Below, in pieces: positions 9,102 to 19,112 of a stretch of 64,000 nt of DNA. Positions within the stretch are counted from its first letter, which is position 1. Each line of letters opens with the position of its first letter. The notes beneath the pieces are model-generated. The model ran no database searches, had not been told where the DNA came from, and saw only the letters and a list, made by a program, of their open reading frames with translations. The stretch is from contig NZ_CP063400.1 in assembly GCF_021729865.1 (NCBI RefSeq), forward strand, positions 1,178,001 through 1,242,000, given 5' to 3'. A program made the position numbers and the translations under genes. The DNA is from Hydrogenophaga sp. SL48. GTDB taxonomy: Bacteria; Pseudomonadota; Gammaproteobacteria; Burkholderiales; Burkholderiaceae_C.

Positions 9102-12100
9102 TCAGTTTTCGGGCGGGGCACTCAGCTGGAACTGGGTGCGGCTCCAGCCCGTGGTCGGGCAGAACACCCCGGCGCCGAGCGGCGTTTCCCCGGTACCCAG
9201 AATGATGCCTCGCATGGTCCGGCACTTGGGGGCTCCCCCGGTGGAGCTCAGTGCGGATTCGCCAGCAGCTTCATCGGCGGCTTTCTGCATCCGGTCATTG
9301 ACGGTTTCGGTCACCTGGGGGTCGCTGGGATCCCCATTGTCCGTTTGCGGTTCGTCGGGCAGTGCGGTGCCATCGGCCCGCGAGCGGAAACGGCTGACAG
9401 AGATACCGCGTGTGAAGCCCCCCTGGGGCGCGTAGGCCACGGCATAGGGATCCAGGCGGCCATCGCCGTCGACATCGAACGATTGGCTGAGTTCGGGCGA
9501 AGCCGACTGGGCATTCACGATGTAGACATAGTTTCCAGGCAGGTCGGCGACGCTGCACATTTCTCCCGAGGCAGGCGGCCGAAGAACGGTGGTGGTGATG
9601 ATCACGCTTCTCCCGAAGTTCTGGACATCGGCGATGGACCGTTCCCCCGGCTGCAGCCCGGCATCAGTCTGGTAGACGTTTTGCATGCGGATGAACCAGC
9701 CGCGCTGGGTGTCCCAGTCGATTTGGGGTGTTGCGTCGCTCTGGATGCCGTAGTACAGGAAAGCAGCCCCCGCCGCCTGCGAACTCGGGTCAATGGTGCG
9801 TTCTTCCAGCTGCGTCAGGGTGACCGGGTTGAAGGGTTCGCCATTGAGCATGCTGCCGTCAAGGGTCTGTCGGTCCCAGATGCCGTAGATCGCCTGGCCG
9901 TCCAGATCCTGCAGATGGTCTTCTTCCAGCATGATGCCCGTGGCAAACACCACGATGAACCCGCCCTCCTCATGGGCCTGCCAGGCTGGGGAGCCGTAGA
10001 TGGGGCGGTTGCCCGGCACCGTGAACAGCGGCCTGCCATGCTCCACATGCCAGGTGCTCGGATCGCCCGACAGGTTGAACTTCCACAACTGGCCGTTGGC
10101 GTCGCCGGCGTATGCAGCCACCACGCGCGTGTTGCTGCCGTAGCTGCGCAGCAGCGTCACGCCGCTGAGCCCGTCTCCAGCCGAATAGCCCGAGGGCAGG
10201 GGAATGGTGCGGATGACCTCGCCGCTCACGGCGTCCAGCACGACCAGCCCGGCCTTTTCACCATTGGGTTCACCGTTGTAGTGGCCGTTGTTGACCGCCA
10301 CGATCCAGCGTCCACGCTGGGCGTTCGTTGCATCCGACAGGTCTTCGGTCTGACCGCTGCGGGCCGAATTGGACATGTAGCCGGCGGTGACATCGCTGCC
10401 ATCGGCGCCATCGATCACGTCCGGACCGGTTTCCCAGAGGAAGTCTGCCCGATCAGGAATGCGGTTCGGCGTCACCCCGGGCTTGATGGGCGAGTTGACG
10501 GCGTACACCAGTCTTTCACCCCGACCACCCGTGCCAATACCCAGGTGGCGCCAGGCCCTCCATTCGGTGGATGCCGTGAGGCCGTCGCTGTCGGCTTTGC
10601 GGCGATCAAAGATGTCGTTTTCCGTGATCGGACCATCCAGCACGTACTCGAAGTTGTATGGCTCCGCAGCGAAGTTCAGCATGCGCCTGAGGCTGCGGCG
10701 CGGCATGACGGCGGCCAGTTCGGTGCCCGCAGCCGCAGAGAACGCGTGCATGGTGCCCGCGTTGGTGGCCACGTACAACGACTTGGGGTAACCGCGCTTG
10801 CGGTTGGTGTAGTCCACATAGCTGCCACGTCCGTCGACGCCGCCACTGCCGTCCTGGTCGTAGGCGTAGTCCCGGGCATCGCCCATGAAGACGGCCGGTG
10901 GGTTGACCATGGCCGCGACGCGTGAAGTCCGCTGACGGAACAGATGGCCTTGGGCATCGAGCGCCGTGTTGTCACCGCGCAGGTAGTTGATGAAACGGTC
11001 GTTGGTGGGAATCCGGCCAGCGTCGGGGCCGGTGGCGAGTGCATCGCGGACGTCGGTGGGCAGGCCGCTGAACGCTCCCATGAAATCGACGGGCTGGTTC
11101 AGGTCGTGCATGGTGAACACACGTCGAGCGGCGTGGCCCGGCATCAGCTGGTTCGCAGACCACACCGTCACACCGGTTTCGCTGCCATCGGCGGCCAGCT
11201 GACGCGCCTGAATGTCGCCCGAGTTGTCCATGGTGCGGTAGGACACCGTGTATTTGAGGCGACCCGCCAGCGTGCTGTTGTCTCCACCACCGGTGTTGAC
11301 CGAGACGCCGGCGTCCCGGCCGGACGCGCTCAGGATCTCGGCCAGGATCGTGTTGAAGATGGATTTGACGTCGTCGGCCGAACGGGCGCTGAACGAGCGG
11401 GCACCACCGGTGTAGCCGGCATGAATGAAGTCGTCCACCCGCGTCTGGAGGTCGTTGTTGGAAATGAGGTCTCCCGTGGGGAATGGAGGGAACACCGTGG
11501 GCGCCCCTGACCCGTAAAGCGTGTAGTTTGTCTTGTACTGTTCGATCTGATTGAAAGTCAGGCCGGTGCCGGTCGCTTCGCCGGATGGCTCGATCAGGTA
11601 ACCCACCGTGTAGGTGGTCATGTTCTGCCAGAACGTCGGTTGCCCGGGGCGGGTCTGGATGTTGTTGTCCAGTCCTGCCGGTTCTGCACCTGCTCTCATG
11701 TCCTCGTGCCAGTAATACCGGGCCGTGATGTCGGCCAAGCCGCCAGTGCCCGTGCTCGGGAAGGGCACATACTGAAGGCGACCGGCCAAGGTGTTGATGC
11801 CACTCTTCATGTACTGAAACGACTCGGTGGTTCCATCCGCTCGGGTCCGGGTGAACGTTTGGAGACCGTTGATGTTGTCGTAGTCAAGTCCCGCCGCTGT
11901 GGGGCCCCACGGCGTACCAGACGACCATCCGCCGTCAGAGAACAGCAGGTTGAAGGAGCGGCGGCAGTTCATTTCGGGGCTGCTGTTGGAGGTGGGGTCG
12001 GTCCGCCACGCGTATTCCGTCACACCGTTTCGCCGGCCGTAGTAGTCAGCCGCCCGCTCCACGGCATTGTGCAGTGGCGTTCCCCCCTGGGACACCATGC

Positions 12101-13337
12101 CGTTGAGCCAGTTGAACAGGTTGTTGTTGTCGGTCGAACCTCGGCTGAGCGGCCGCACACCACGCGACAGCGTGACCGGAGAAGTCGCCCCGGGCGGTGT
12201 GACCAGCGGGCTGCTGTGGGACTGGTTGATCGGCATGTAGCCGATGCGCAGCTCGTTGTCGAGTTTGGACGGGTTGTTCGGCGCACCATTCGCATCGGTG
12301 TCCGCGAGGGCCAGTCCGATGGCCGTGCTGGTGGCCAGCTGCCGGTTGCTGTAGTAGCGGTACCAGTTCAGGATGTTGGTGACTTCCTGGGCATTCGTGC
12401 ATGTGTTGGCTGTGCAATCCGTTCGGGTATTGGGCGTGGGAATGACGTGGGTGGCGGTGCCACCGTAACTGACGTTCACCCGTGTTCGCGCCCCGCAACC
12501 GATGTCCTGCCCAGCCCCATCTTTGACGACCAGGGAACAGTAGGCGTAGGTGAATGCCGGCGAAGCCGCCGTGGCCGCTGTGTAGGCGATGTGCTCGGGA
12601 ATGCGCCGTGTGTTGGACAAGGTGTACCGCGAGGTGAAGCCGGTTGGAGTGCTCGGGCTGTTGACCACACCCTGGAAGTTCCTCGTCGTGCCATCGTCGT
12701 CATACATCGAGTGATACACGCGGTAGTCGTTGGGTGCCACATCCCGCTGAAACACCTGGTAAGAAAAGGCAGCGCTGGCCACGTTGGACACCCACACCAC
12801 ATTGTCTGAGGGCACCAGGGCAACGCCACTGCCATTGACCCGCGGCAGGTATCTCGTTCGCGGGTTGTAATAGACCGGGTTGACGTCGGCCGAGCGCTGG
12901 GCGGACCAGTTCCAGTAGGTGCGAGCAGGCGAGGCGGCGACCGACCAGGTGGTGCGGGCTTCGATGCGCCAGCGGGACCCATCCCAGTACCTTCGGTAGC
13001 AGGTGTAGTTGCCCGCGTTGTAGATCGCGTCGCCACCGATGCCGGCGTTGAAATTTGTTGCGTTTGTCGAATTGACGTTCGAATAAGGGCTGGGGCATAC
13101 CCGGGCCGGCACGTTTTCGAAATCATTCGTGACGTTGTAAGTCTCATGGTAGGTGTACGCCATGGACCCCGAGTTGTCCAGCGCGACCATCAGGTTGGGC
13201 TTGGCGCCCGACTGGTTGGTCAGCAGCGGACGGTTGGCAGGCTGGGCCCACGCTTGCGAACCCAGCAAGACCGCGCTGCAAAGGGCCACCGACAGGACCA
13301 ACCGGTGGACGAAGGGCAATGTGAACAGGGTCTTCAT
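9102..13337 (-). CDS. pilY1: PilY1, pilus tip/assembly adhesin
   Basis: 1411 aa from ATG 13337, preceded by GAGG; another in-frame ATG lies at 13367. A Sec signal peptide ends at about residue 31 (LGSQAWAQ). The N-terminal half has a von Willebrand A-like region with MIDAS motif DNSGS at Asp54. The C-terminal half is the PilC/PilY beta-propeller ([19 protein letters not shown]). Two Ca-binding-type loops are visible: [10 protein letters not shown] at about 826 and [10 protein letters not shown] at about 1289. PilY1 primes pilus assembly with minor pilins, counters retraction and mediates surface sensing. Confidence 0.95.
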   Translation of the reverse strand: MKTLFTLPFVHRLVLSVALCSAVLLGSQAWAQPANRPLLTNQSGAKPNLMVALDNSGSMAYTYHETYNVTNDFENVPARVCPSPYSNVNSTNATNFNAGIGGDAIYNAGNYTCYRRYWDGSRWRIEARTTWSVAASPARTYWNWSAQRSADVNPVYYNPRTRYLPRVNGSGVALVPSDNVVWVSNVASAAFSYQVFQRDVAPNDYRVYHSMYDDDGTTRNFQGVVNSPSTPTGFTSRYTLSNTRRIPEHIAYTAATAASPAFTYAYCSLVVKDGAGQDIGCGARTRVNVSYGGTATHVIPTPNTRTDCTANTCTNAQEVTNILNWYRYYSNRQLATSTAIGLALADTDANGAPNNPSKLDNELRIGYMPINQSHSSPLVTPPGATSPVTLSRGVRPLSRGSTDNNNLFNWLNGMVSQGGTPLHNAVERAADYYGRRNGVTEYAWRTDPTSNSSPEMNCRRSFNLLFSDGGWSSGTPWGPTAAGLDYDNINGLQTFTRTRADGTTESFQYMKSGINTLAGRLQYVPFPSTGTGGLADITARYYWHEDMRAGAEPAGLDNNIQTRPGQPTFWQNMTTYTVGYLIEPSGEATGTGLTFNQIEQYKTNYTLYGSGAPTVFPPFPTGDLISNNDLQTRVDDFIHAGYTGGARSFSARSADDVKSIFNTILAEILSASGRDAGVSVNTGGGDNSTLAGRLKYTVSYRTMDNSGDIQARQLAADGSETGVTVWSANQLMPGHAARRVFTMHDLNQPVDFMGAFSGLPTDVRDALATGPDAGRIPTNDRFINYLRGDNTALDAQGHLFRQRTSRVAAMVNPPAVFMGDARDYAYDQDGSGGVDGRGSYVDYTNRKRGYPKSLYVATNAGTMHAFSAAAGTELAAVMPRRSLRRMLNFAAEPYNFEYVLDGPITENDIFDRRKADSDGLTASTEWRAWRHLGIGTGGRGERLVYAVNSPIKPGVTPNRIPDRADFLWETGPDVIDGADGSDVTAGYMSNSARSGQTEDLSDATNAQRGRWIVAVNNGHYNGEPNGEKAGLVVLDAVSGEVIRTIPLPSGYSAGDGLSGVTLLRSYGSNTRVVAAYAGDANGQLWKFNLSGDPSTWHVEHGRPLFTVPGNRPIYGSPAWQAHEEGGFIVVFATGIMLEEDHLQDLDGQAIYGIWDRQTLDGSMLNGEPFNPVTLTQLEERTIDPSSQAAGAAFLYYGIQSDATPQIDWDTQRGWFIRMQNVYQTDAGLQPGERSIADVQNFGRSVIITTTVLRPPASGEMCSVADLPGNYVYIVNAQSASPELSQSFDVDGDGRLDPYAVAYAPQGGFTRGISVSRFRSRADGTALPDEPQTDNGDPSDPQVTETVNDRMQKAADEAAGESALSSTGGAPKCRTMRGIILGTGETPLGAGVFCPTTGWSRTQFQLSAPPEN

Positions 13338-13384
13338 GGGAACCTCGCTGATAAGTCTTTGTTTCATTCGGTCTTGACCAGGCG

Positions 13385-13978
13385 TCAATCGACACCACCG
13401 GTGGCAGACAGCACGGGAACGGTGGGGGTCAGGATCGATTGCAGCCACACCTCTGAGCCGGCGCTGAGGGTGCCGTCGCTGGCGATGGTGGCGTCGCTGG
13501 ACAGCCCTCGGGTCGTGACCAGGAAGCGGTCGTTGACCAGGGCCTGGATGATGCAGGAAGGGCTGTTTTTCAGTTCTGCGTTGGACTGCACATTGGAGTT
13601 GTAGGTCGCGGTCAGGGTGATGAGGTTGGCAGCGCCGGTGGCCCAGTTGCTCTTGGTGTTCCATGCGCCCGACCTGATCGCGGTTTCGTCGTCGGCCGTG
13701 AGTTCTGTCGACACAATCTTGCCCGCGTCGGTGGCGTAGCTGGAGCCCCCGTTTTCCGCTGCGTCAATGGCCACCCGCTCGCAATAGCGCAGGGCGTCTT
13801 CGGCGGACGTGCGCGCCACCTGGTTGGTGCGCATGTTGTTCGAGAACTGCTCGAAGGTGGCGGAGTTGCGGGCGGCCAGCAGGCCGGCGAACGAGATGAT
13901 CAGGAGCATGATCAGTGCCATGGGAAGCACGATCCCACGGGCACTGCCGGGACGGGGTGAAAGCAGGGTGCGACGCAT
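13385..13978 (-). CDS. pilX: PilX, minor pilin assembly protein
   Basis: 197 aa from ATG 13978 (MRRTLLS); an upstream extension into the pilW junction is not needed. It has the PilX N-terminal region: a basic leader, Gly, then IVLPMALIMLLIISFAGLLA, followed by NSATFEQFSNNMRTNQVART. It lacks the usual Glu at +5 of the mature helix, as in other PilX proteins. It sits between pilW (32 bp) and pilY1 (47 bp). Confidence 0.92.
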   Translation of the reverse strand: MRRTLLSPRPGSARGIVLPMALIMLLIISFAGLLAARNSATFEQFSNNMRTNQVARTSAEDALRYCERVAIDAAENGGSSYATDAGKIVSTELTADDETAIRSGAWNTKSNWATGAANLITLTATYNSNVQSNAELKNSPSCIIQALVNDRFLVTTRGLSSDATIASDGTLSAGSEVWLQSILTPTVPVLSATGGVD

Positions 13979-14010
13979 GACAGTGTTTTTCCGTGGGTGA
14001 ACGGTGGGAT

Positions 14011-15006
14011 TCAGTTTTCGTACAAAAACGCCCATGGGTCTTCGCCGCTCACGTAGTCAGACGGCAGGCCGGGGCGCATGTTGCGCAGCTGGATGGTGGT
14101 CACGTAGGCACGGCGCAGGAAGCGGTCGGTGGCCGTCTGTTCGGTGCCATCGCAATCGATGTAGCTTCCGAGGTCGTTGATGCTGTTGTCGCCTGTGGGA
14201 GCGGGGCGGGCCGTGCGTGCCAGGATGCAAATGCGCAGGGCGGCGACCCGGGACCAGTTGGTTGCGGTCGCGCCGAGCACGGCATGGTCCGCACCGACGT
14301 AGCCGGCCACCTGATGGGGAAGGGGGTTGCCAGCCGTCGGCGCGGCGGTGACAGCGTATTGAACCTGCAGGTCTTCGATGTTGGGGATCAGGGCCGTGGC
14401 ATTGCCGAACCCCGAGCCGGTTCGCCCCTGGCAAAAGAGAGAAGGCGTGCCGTCGGCGTCATTGGCAATGTAGTAACGGTTGTCGGCCAGGGAGAGGGGG
14501 GTTGCTGAGGCCGCGCCTTCTGCCGAAGCATCCCATGCCGTGATGCCTTCATGAGCGCAGTTGCCGGGTGACCGCACGCCAGTTGCGTCGGTGACGAACT
14601 GGCTGTTGAGCAGCGATGCTTCGTAGCGCACGGCAATGGCATCGGGCCCGGATCCGGTTGCATCACAGGCCAGCGCTTCAAATGCTGTACCCGCGGCATT
14701 GTCGGTGAAGCCTCCGTCACACCCGCGAACGGCCCGCCCGGGAAACAGCCTGGCTCCGCTGTTGTCCACATTGGAAAAGCCCGTCAGGCGAATCTGCTGC
14801 TGCAGCAACTCCAGCGCCAGAGCGGCGTCTTCGTTCATCTGTGATTCAAGCGTGCTGCTGCGCGAGGTGGTGGACGTGTTGACGTAGATGACGCCCACGG
14901 CCCCCATCAGGAAGAGGCCGATGGTCATCGCGACCATCAGTTCGACCAGACTCAGGCCGCGTTGGGCGCGTGCACCCGGCCGGCGTGATGTTGAGAGTTT
15001 TGTCAT
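14011..15006 (-). CDS. pilW: PilW, minor pilin assembly protein
   Basis: 331 aa from ATG 15006; the alternative GTG 15012 overlaps the pilV stop. The type III prepilin signal is QRG then LSLVELMVAMTIGLFLMGAV, with Glu at +5. The rest is a long C-terminal globular domain with several Cys residues, typical of PilW. It is a minor pilin that helps prime the pilus together with PilV, PilX, FimU and PilY1. Confidence 0.92.
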   Translation of the reverse strand: MTKLSTSRRPGARAQRGLSLVELMVAMTIGLFLMGAVGVIYVNTSTTSRSSTLESQMNEDAALALELLQQQIRLTGFSNVDNSGARLFPGRAVRGCDGGFTDNAAGTAFEALACDATGSGPDAIAVRYEASLLNSQFVTDATGVRSPGNCAHEGITAWDASAEGAASATPLSLADNRYYIANDADGTPSLFCQGRTGSGFGNATALIPNIEDLQVQYAVTAAPTAGNPLPHQVAGYVGADHAVLGATATNWSRVAALRICILARTARPAPTGDNSINDLGSYIDCDGTEQTATDRFLRRAYVTTIQLRNMRPGLPSDYVSGEDPWAFLYEN

Positions 15007-15008
15007 GA

Positions 15009-15647
15009 TCACAGGCCCACCTTGAAGTACATGCAGCTGTATTCCAGCTTCTCGGACGTACTGAGGTTGTCGGGGCAGTTCTCTTTTGCCGCATCGAACA
15101 AGGAGAAGTTGCCTTTGTCGTCGTCCACATCCGCTGCGGCGGCTTGCGGCTCTTTCCAGATGAGCCAGACATCCAGGTTCCGGGTCGCAGCGGTCGGTGT
15201 GCTGATCACGACGGCGTCGCCCTGGGGAAGCCGGTTGCGAACGCTTCGAAGGAACTGGTCGATATCGGCTGCGGCGAGGGCATCGGCGACCGTGGCGGCA
15301 TTGGTGGCATCAGCCGGGTCGAGGTCAAGGTTGGCGTCGAGGACCGTGACGGCCGTGCTCTCGAAGTCGTCGGTTTTGGCGATGTCGTAGTTCCCTCGGT
15401 CGTAGCCATAGACGTTGACCCGGGCCCGATCGGCGTAGTCGTTCACGAGCGCCAGGCCGGTGAGGCGCATCTGCGACACCTTGTTGTAGCTGAAGGTGGC
15501 GCCCGAGAGGCCTGCCACGCCCAGCAGCCCGACCGACACCAGCAGAATGGCGACCAGCACTTCCAGCAAGCTGGACCCGGACTGCCTGTGGGCGGACGTG
15601 ACCCTGGCGCCCAACAGGGACTTTTTGACGGTGAATGTAGACATCAT
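15009..15647 (-). CDS. pilV: PilV, minor pilin modification protein
   Basis: 212 aa from ATG 15647 (a second Met follows directly). The leader ends QSG, then SSLLEVLVAILLVSVGLLGV, the characteristic PilV N-terminus with Glu at +5. Next comes a helix with LSGATFSYNKVSQMRLTGLA and a small globular domain with two Cys near the end. Its TGA overlaps a possible GTG start of pilW, indicating translational coupling. Confidence 0.92.
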   Translation of the reverse strand: MMSTFTVKKSLLGARVTSAHRQSGSSLLEVLVAILLVSVGLLGVAGLSGATFSYNKVSQMRLTGLALVNDYADRARVNVYGYDRGNYDIAKTDDFESTAVTVLDANLDLDPADATNAATVADALAAADIDQFLRSVRNRLPQGDAVVISTPTAATRNLDVWLIWKEPQAAAADVDDDKGNFSLFDAAKENCPDNLSTSEKLEYSCMYFKVGL

Positions 15648-15660
15648 GGTGCTTTCAGGC

Positions 15661-16236
15661 TCACGGCAACTCGGTGGCGACACTGGCGCGGCCCACCGTG
15701 GACACACTCACGTTGTTGACCTTGGTGGCCGACGTTGCACCGCTGGGGGTGACGGTGAGGGTGGTTTGTCCTGTGGTGGCCCCGGCGGCGGCACCTGCAG
15801 CCATCAGGCCATTGGGCATGAATTGCAGGAACGTCACCCCTGCCGAACTCACCAGTGAGGCGATGCCGCTCTGGGCGGAGGTCACCTGGACGACTCGTTC
15901 GCCGGCATCGTAGGCTTGATCCGTGGCGCCGTCATCGACGAACACCATCCATCCGTTGCGCCACTCGGTGCTGTCGGTGCAACTGGTTCCGTTGGAGCTG
16001 GGGCAGAGCATGAGCTTTCGCGACGACTTGATGGCTTCCGATCGGGCGAGTTGCAGGCTGGTCGTCAAGGCGCGGGTCGCACTGTCACGTCGCCATTGAC
16101 GGACCGTTTCGCTGAAGTCAGGGAAGGCCAGCGTCGCCAGCACGGCGACCAGTGCCACAGTCACAAGCAGCTCGATCAAGGTAAACCCTTGCTGGCCTGA
16201 TTGAGACGATTGGATGGGGGAAGGCAGGTGTTTCAA
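15661..16236 (-). CDS. FimT/GspH-family pseudopilin (FimU-like), copy 1
   Basis: About 191 aa. The prepilin signal GQQG then FTLIELLVTVALVAVLATLA is clear, followed by the GspH/FimT domain (RDSATRALTTSLQLARSEAI, CPSSNGTSC, GWMVFVDDG). No ATG lies just upstream. TTG 16236 has a GGAG 7 nt before it and gives a normal 19-residue leader, so I take it as the start. An ATG at 16278 in the same frame has its AGGA directly against the codon and is less likely. It is 13 bp upstream of pilV. Confidence 0.87.
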   Translation of the reverse strand: MKHLPSPIQSSQSGQQGFTLIELLVTVALVAVLATLAFPDFSETVRQWRRDSATRALTTSLQLARSEAIKSSRKLMLCPSSNGTSCTDSTEWRNGWMVFVDDGATDQAYDAGERVVQVTSAQSGIASLVSSAGVTFLQFMPNGLMAAGAAAGATTGQTTLTVTPSGATSATKVNNVSVSTVGRASVATELP

Positions 16237-16427
16237 TTGGCGGCTCCGTACTGCAATGTAGCGGCCACCTGACGCCATTCCTGAGCCGTGCTGACGCGCG
16301 GTCGTTTTCCGCCTCCTGAGCGGTATAAAGCATTCACTTTCTCCGGGTGCCATGGTGAGTGGTTGCCGCGTGTCTTGGTGCGATTTTTTGCAGCATCCCG
16401 ACCCCCTGAACGTCCCACCAAGGTCGC

Positions 16428-16973
16428 TCAAGAACCGGCCGTTGATTCAGATTGACTGATTCGGATCCGCCCAATTCGATTGACGATGATTTTCTGACTG
16501 GTCCCGATTCTTGGCGTCACCTCCAGTGTTGCCATGCCAGACGCCATCATTCCCGTCGGCAGGAATACAAAACGTTGTCTGGATGCATTTCCCTCAAGGC
16601 TTTTGATTCCCGTGAATCCTTGCGATTGGGCAATCAGCTTGTCGTTGGAGTCGAATTGACCATTGATGTCAATGTCTTGAAAAACCAGCCATCCGGACTT
16701 CCATTCTTTGTCAGACGCAGGGCTGCAGCTGAGCCCATTGCTGCTGTTGCACATGACCACCCGGCGAGACCATCGGATGGCCTCCGACCGGGCCAGGACC
16801 AAGTGGTCCGTGACGGAACGTGTGGCCATGTCTCTCTGCCAGACGGCGAGCAATTTTCCAAACTCAGGAATGGCGATCTGCAGCACAACCGCCAACAGGG
16901 CGGTGGTCACCATCAACTCAATCAGACTGACGCCTGATGAAGGACTTGTTGTCGCCAAACTTGAGTTTTTCAT
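16428..16973 (-). CDS. FimT/GspH-family pseudopilin, copy 2
   Basis: 181 aa. It is a second FimT-like protein directly upstream of the first (191-bp gap). The domain features are the same (RDMATRSVTDHLVLARSEAI, CNSSNGLSC, GWLVFQDID). The processing site reads SSG then VSLIELMVTTALLAVVLQIA, so mature +1 is Val rather than Phe; Glu at +5 is kept. It appears to be the first gene of the minor-pilin operon. Confidence 0.87.
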   Translation of the reverse strand: MKNSSLATTSPSSGVSLIELMVTTALLAVVLQIAIPEFGKLLAVWQRDMATRSVTDHLVLARSEAIRWSRRVVMCNSSNGLSCSPASDKEWKSGWLVFQDIDINGQFDSNDKLIAQSQGFTGIKSLEGNASRQRFVFLPTGMMASGMATLEVTPRIGTSQKIIVNRIGRIRISQSESTAGS

Positions 16974-16977
16974 CCCT

Positions 16978-17005
16978 GGGTCCCGAATGTGATGTGTTCG
17001 GACCC
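16978..17005 (-). promoter_or_regulatory. inverted repeat in the leader of the first pseudopilin gene
   Basis: GGGTCCCGAA and TTCGGACCC arms separated by 9 nt (one bulged base) lie 4-32 nt upstream of the ATG at 16973. As RNA it would form a hairpin over the ribosome-binding region; as DNA it could be an operator. Neither role is shown. Confidence 0.35.
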
Positions 17006-17121
17006 ATTATTTCCGGTTGCGCACGCCAAACAAGGTTGTGCTGCATGGCAGTCCGAGGATTCATCCCCAGGACGAAGGACGATATCAACAGGCGCGCGAG
17101 CGAACCTCGGCTGATGCAGAT

Positions 17122-17571
17122 CTAACGCCGGACCTCATCCACCAATGCCCGGAACTCATCGATGTCTTCAAAGCTGCGGTAGACGCTGGCGAACCGGATA
17201 TAGGCCACTTTGTCGAGCTTCTTGAGTTCGCGCATGACCATTTCACCCAGGCGGGCGGCGGGAATCTCCCTGACGCCCAGGTTCAGCAACTTTTCTTCGA
17301 TGCGCTCGATGGCGGCGTCCACCTGCTCGGTGCTCACAGGGCGTTTGCGCAGCGCCAGCGCAAACGAGGCACGCAATTTGGCCGGCACATAGTCAACGCG
17401 TCGACCATCTTTTTTCACCACGGCCGGGAAGCTCACTTCCGGCCGTTCGTAGGTGGTGAAGCGCTTTTCGCAGTGACCGCACTGGCGCCGGCGGCGGATG
17501 AAATCCGCGTCTTCGGACACTCGGGTCTCGACGACCTGGGTTTCCAGATGACCGCAGAAGGGGCATTTCAT
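17122..17571 (-). CDS. nrdR: NrdR, ribonucleotide reductase transcriptional repressor
   Basis: 149 aa, full length. It has an N-terminal zinc ribbon (Cys3, Cys6, Cys31, Cys34; MKCPFCGH and QCGHCEKRF), then an ATP-cone domain ([48 protein letters not shown]). It senses nucleotide state and represses nrd genes through NrdR boxes. It starts 22 bp after glyA, a conserved glyA-nrdR pair in betaproteobacteria. Confidence 0.97.
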   Translation of the reverse strand: MKCPFCGHLETQVVETRVSEDADFIRRRRQCGHCEKRFTTYERPEVSFPAVVKKDGRRVDYVPAKLRASFALALRKRPVSTEQVDAAIERIEEKLLNLGVREIPAARLGEMVMRELKKLDKVAYIRFASVYRSFEDIDEFRALVDEVRR

Positions 17572-17593
17572 CGCGCGACGTCGCCAGCCGCCA

Positions 17594-18838
17594 TCACTTG
17601 TAGACCGGGAAGCGGGCGGTCAGCGCGTTCACCTTGGCGCGCACGGTCTCGATGTTCGCCGGATCGCGCGGATTGTCCAGCACGTCGGCAATCAGGTTGG
17701 CGGTCAGGCGGGCTTCTTCGTCCTTGAAGCCACGGGTGGTCATGGCGGGGGTGCCGATGCGCACACCGCTGGTGACCATGGGTTTTTCCGGATCGTTCGG
17801 GATGGCGTTTTTGTTGATTGTCATGTGGGCGTTGCCCAGCACGGCTTCGGCTTCCTTGCCGGTGATGCCTTTGGCGCGCAGATCAACCAGCATGACGTGG
17901 CTCTCGGTGCGGCCGCTGACGATGCGCAGACCGCGCGAAACCAGGGTTTCGGCAACGATGCGTGCATTGGTCAGCACCTGTTGTTGATAGGCCTTGAAGT
18001 CAGGCTGCAGCGCTTCCTTGAAGGCGACGGCCTTGGCCGCGATCACATGCATCAGCGGGCCGCCTTGCAGGCCGGGGAAGATGGCGCTGTTGATGGCTTT
18101 CTCGTGTTCGGCTTTCATCAGGATGATGCCGCCGCGCGGGCCGCGCAGGCTCTTGTGGGTGGTGGATGTCACCACGTCGGCGAATGGCACCGGGTTGGGG
18201 TACACGCCTGCAGCAATCAGGCCGGCGTAGTGGGCCATGTCGACCATGAAAATGGCGCCCACGTCTTTCGCCACCTTGGCAAAGCGCTCGAAGTCGATGC
18301 GCAGGCTGTAGGCCGATGCACCAGCGATGATGAGCTTGGGCTTGGTTTCGTGTGCCTTGCGCTCCATGGCTTCGTAGTCGATCTCTTCTTTGTCGTTGAG
18401 ACCGTAGGAGACCACGTTGAACCACTTGCCGCTCATATTGAGCGCCATGCCGTGGGTGAGGTGGCCACCTTCGGCCAGGCTCATGCCCATGATGGTATCG
18501 CCGGGCTTCAGGAAAGCCAGAAAGACGGCCTCGTTCGCGGATGCGCCGCAATGCGGCTGCACGTTGGCCGCGTCGGCGCCAAAGATCTGTTTGACACGGT
18601 CGATCGCCAGTTGCTCGGCCACGTCCACGTATTCGCAACCACCGTAGTAGCGCTTGCCCGGGTAGCCTTCGGCGTACTTGTTGGTGAGCTGCGTGCCCTG
18701 GGCAGCCATCACGGCCGGCGAGGCGTAGTTTTCACTCGCGATCAGCTCGATGTGGTGTTCCTGGCGCGCGTTTTCCAGCTGGATGGCCTTGAACAGCTCA
18801 GGGTCGGTTTGCTCGATGAGGATGTTGCGGTCGTACAT
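17594..18838 (-). CDS. glyA: serine hydroxymethyltransferase
   Basis: 414 aa. It interconverts serine and glycine with tetrahydrofolate and is a main source of one-carbon units. The PLP lysine is Lys229 in [13 protein letters not shown]; other landmarks are [26 protein letters not shown] and [13 protein letters not shown]. The leader carries a ZTP riboswitch (18893-19043), tying expression to Z nucleotide that accumulates when 10-formyl-folate is short. No clear Shine-Dalgarno precedes the ATG, and a CTGCC just before it can pair with GGCAG at the 3' edge of the aptamer. Confidence 0.97.
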   Translation of the reverse strand: MYDRNILIEQTDPELFKAIQLENARQEHHIELIASENYASPAVMAAQGTQLTNKYAEGYPGKRYYGGCEYVDVAEQLAIDRVKQIFGADAANVQPHCGASANEAVFLAFLKPGDTIMGMSLAEGGHLTHGMALNMSGKWFNVVSYGLNDKEEIDYEAMERKAHETKPKLIIAGASAYSLRIDFERFAKVAKDVGAIFMVDMAHYAGLIAAGVYPNPVPFADVVTSTTHKSLRGPRGGIILMKAEHEKAINSAIFPGLQGGPLMHVIAAKAVAFKEALQPDFKAYQQQVLTNARIVAETLVSRGLRIVSGRTESHVMLVDLRAKGITGKEAEAVLGNAHMTINKNAIPNDPEKPMVTSGVRIGTPAMTTRGFKDEEARLTANLIADVLDNPRDPANIETVRAKVNALTARFPVYK

Positions 18839-18892
18839 GGTGGCAGTCTTGGGTAACGTGGATCCCCATGGTCCGGTGTTTCCGGATGTGGG

Positions 18893-19043
18893 GGCTGCCC
18901 AGGCGAACGGCTGAACGCCCTTTGCCGGGCGGTACGCTTCCCAGTGGTTATCCCGGCCGCCGCGATGTCGCAGGGCAGGGGGGCCACGTCAGCACGTTGA
19001 CTCCAAGAGCTTGGAGAGTGCCTATCGCCAGTTGCGTACGGCG
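18893..19043 (-). ncRNA. ZTP (pfl) riboswitch upstream of glyA
   Basis: Minus-strand reading shows the class hallmarks in order: GCAACTGGCG near the 5' end, AACCACTGGGAAGCGTAC in the second strand of the first domain, a GCCC/GGGC hairpin, and GCCGTTCGCCTGGGCA at the 3' end. GTACGC pairs with GCGTAC, and CGCC of the 3' motif can form the pseudoknot with GGCG of the 5' motif. This fits the published pfl motif, known upstream of glyA and purH. A nested hairpin lies between the aptamer and the ATG; with no T-run, control is probably translational. Confidence 0.92.
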
Positions 19044-19112
19044 CTAGTTTATCCGAGAGATGCCCAGCCTTGTACGCCGACCCAGCGGCAGGTATCGCTG
19101 GCGACTAGGTGA

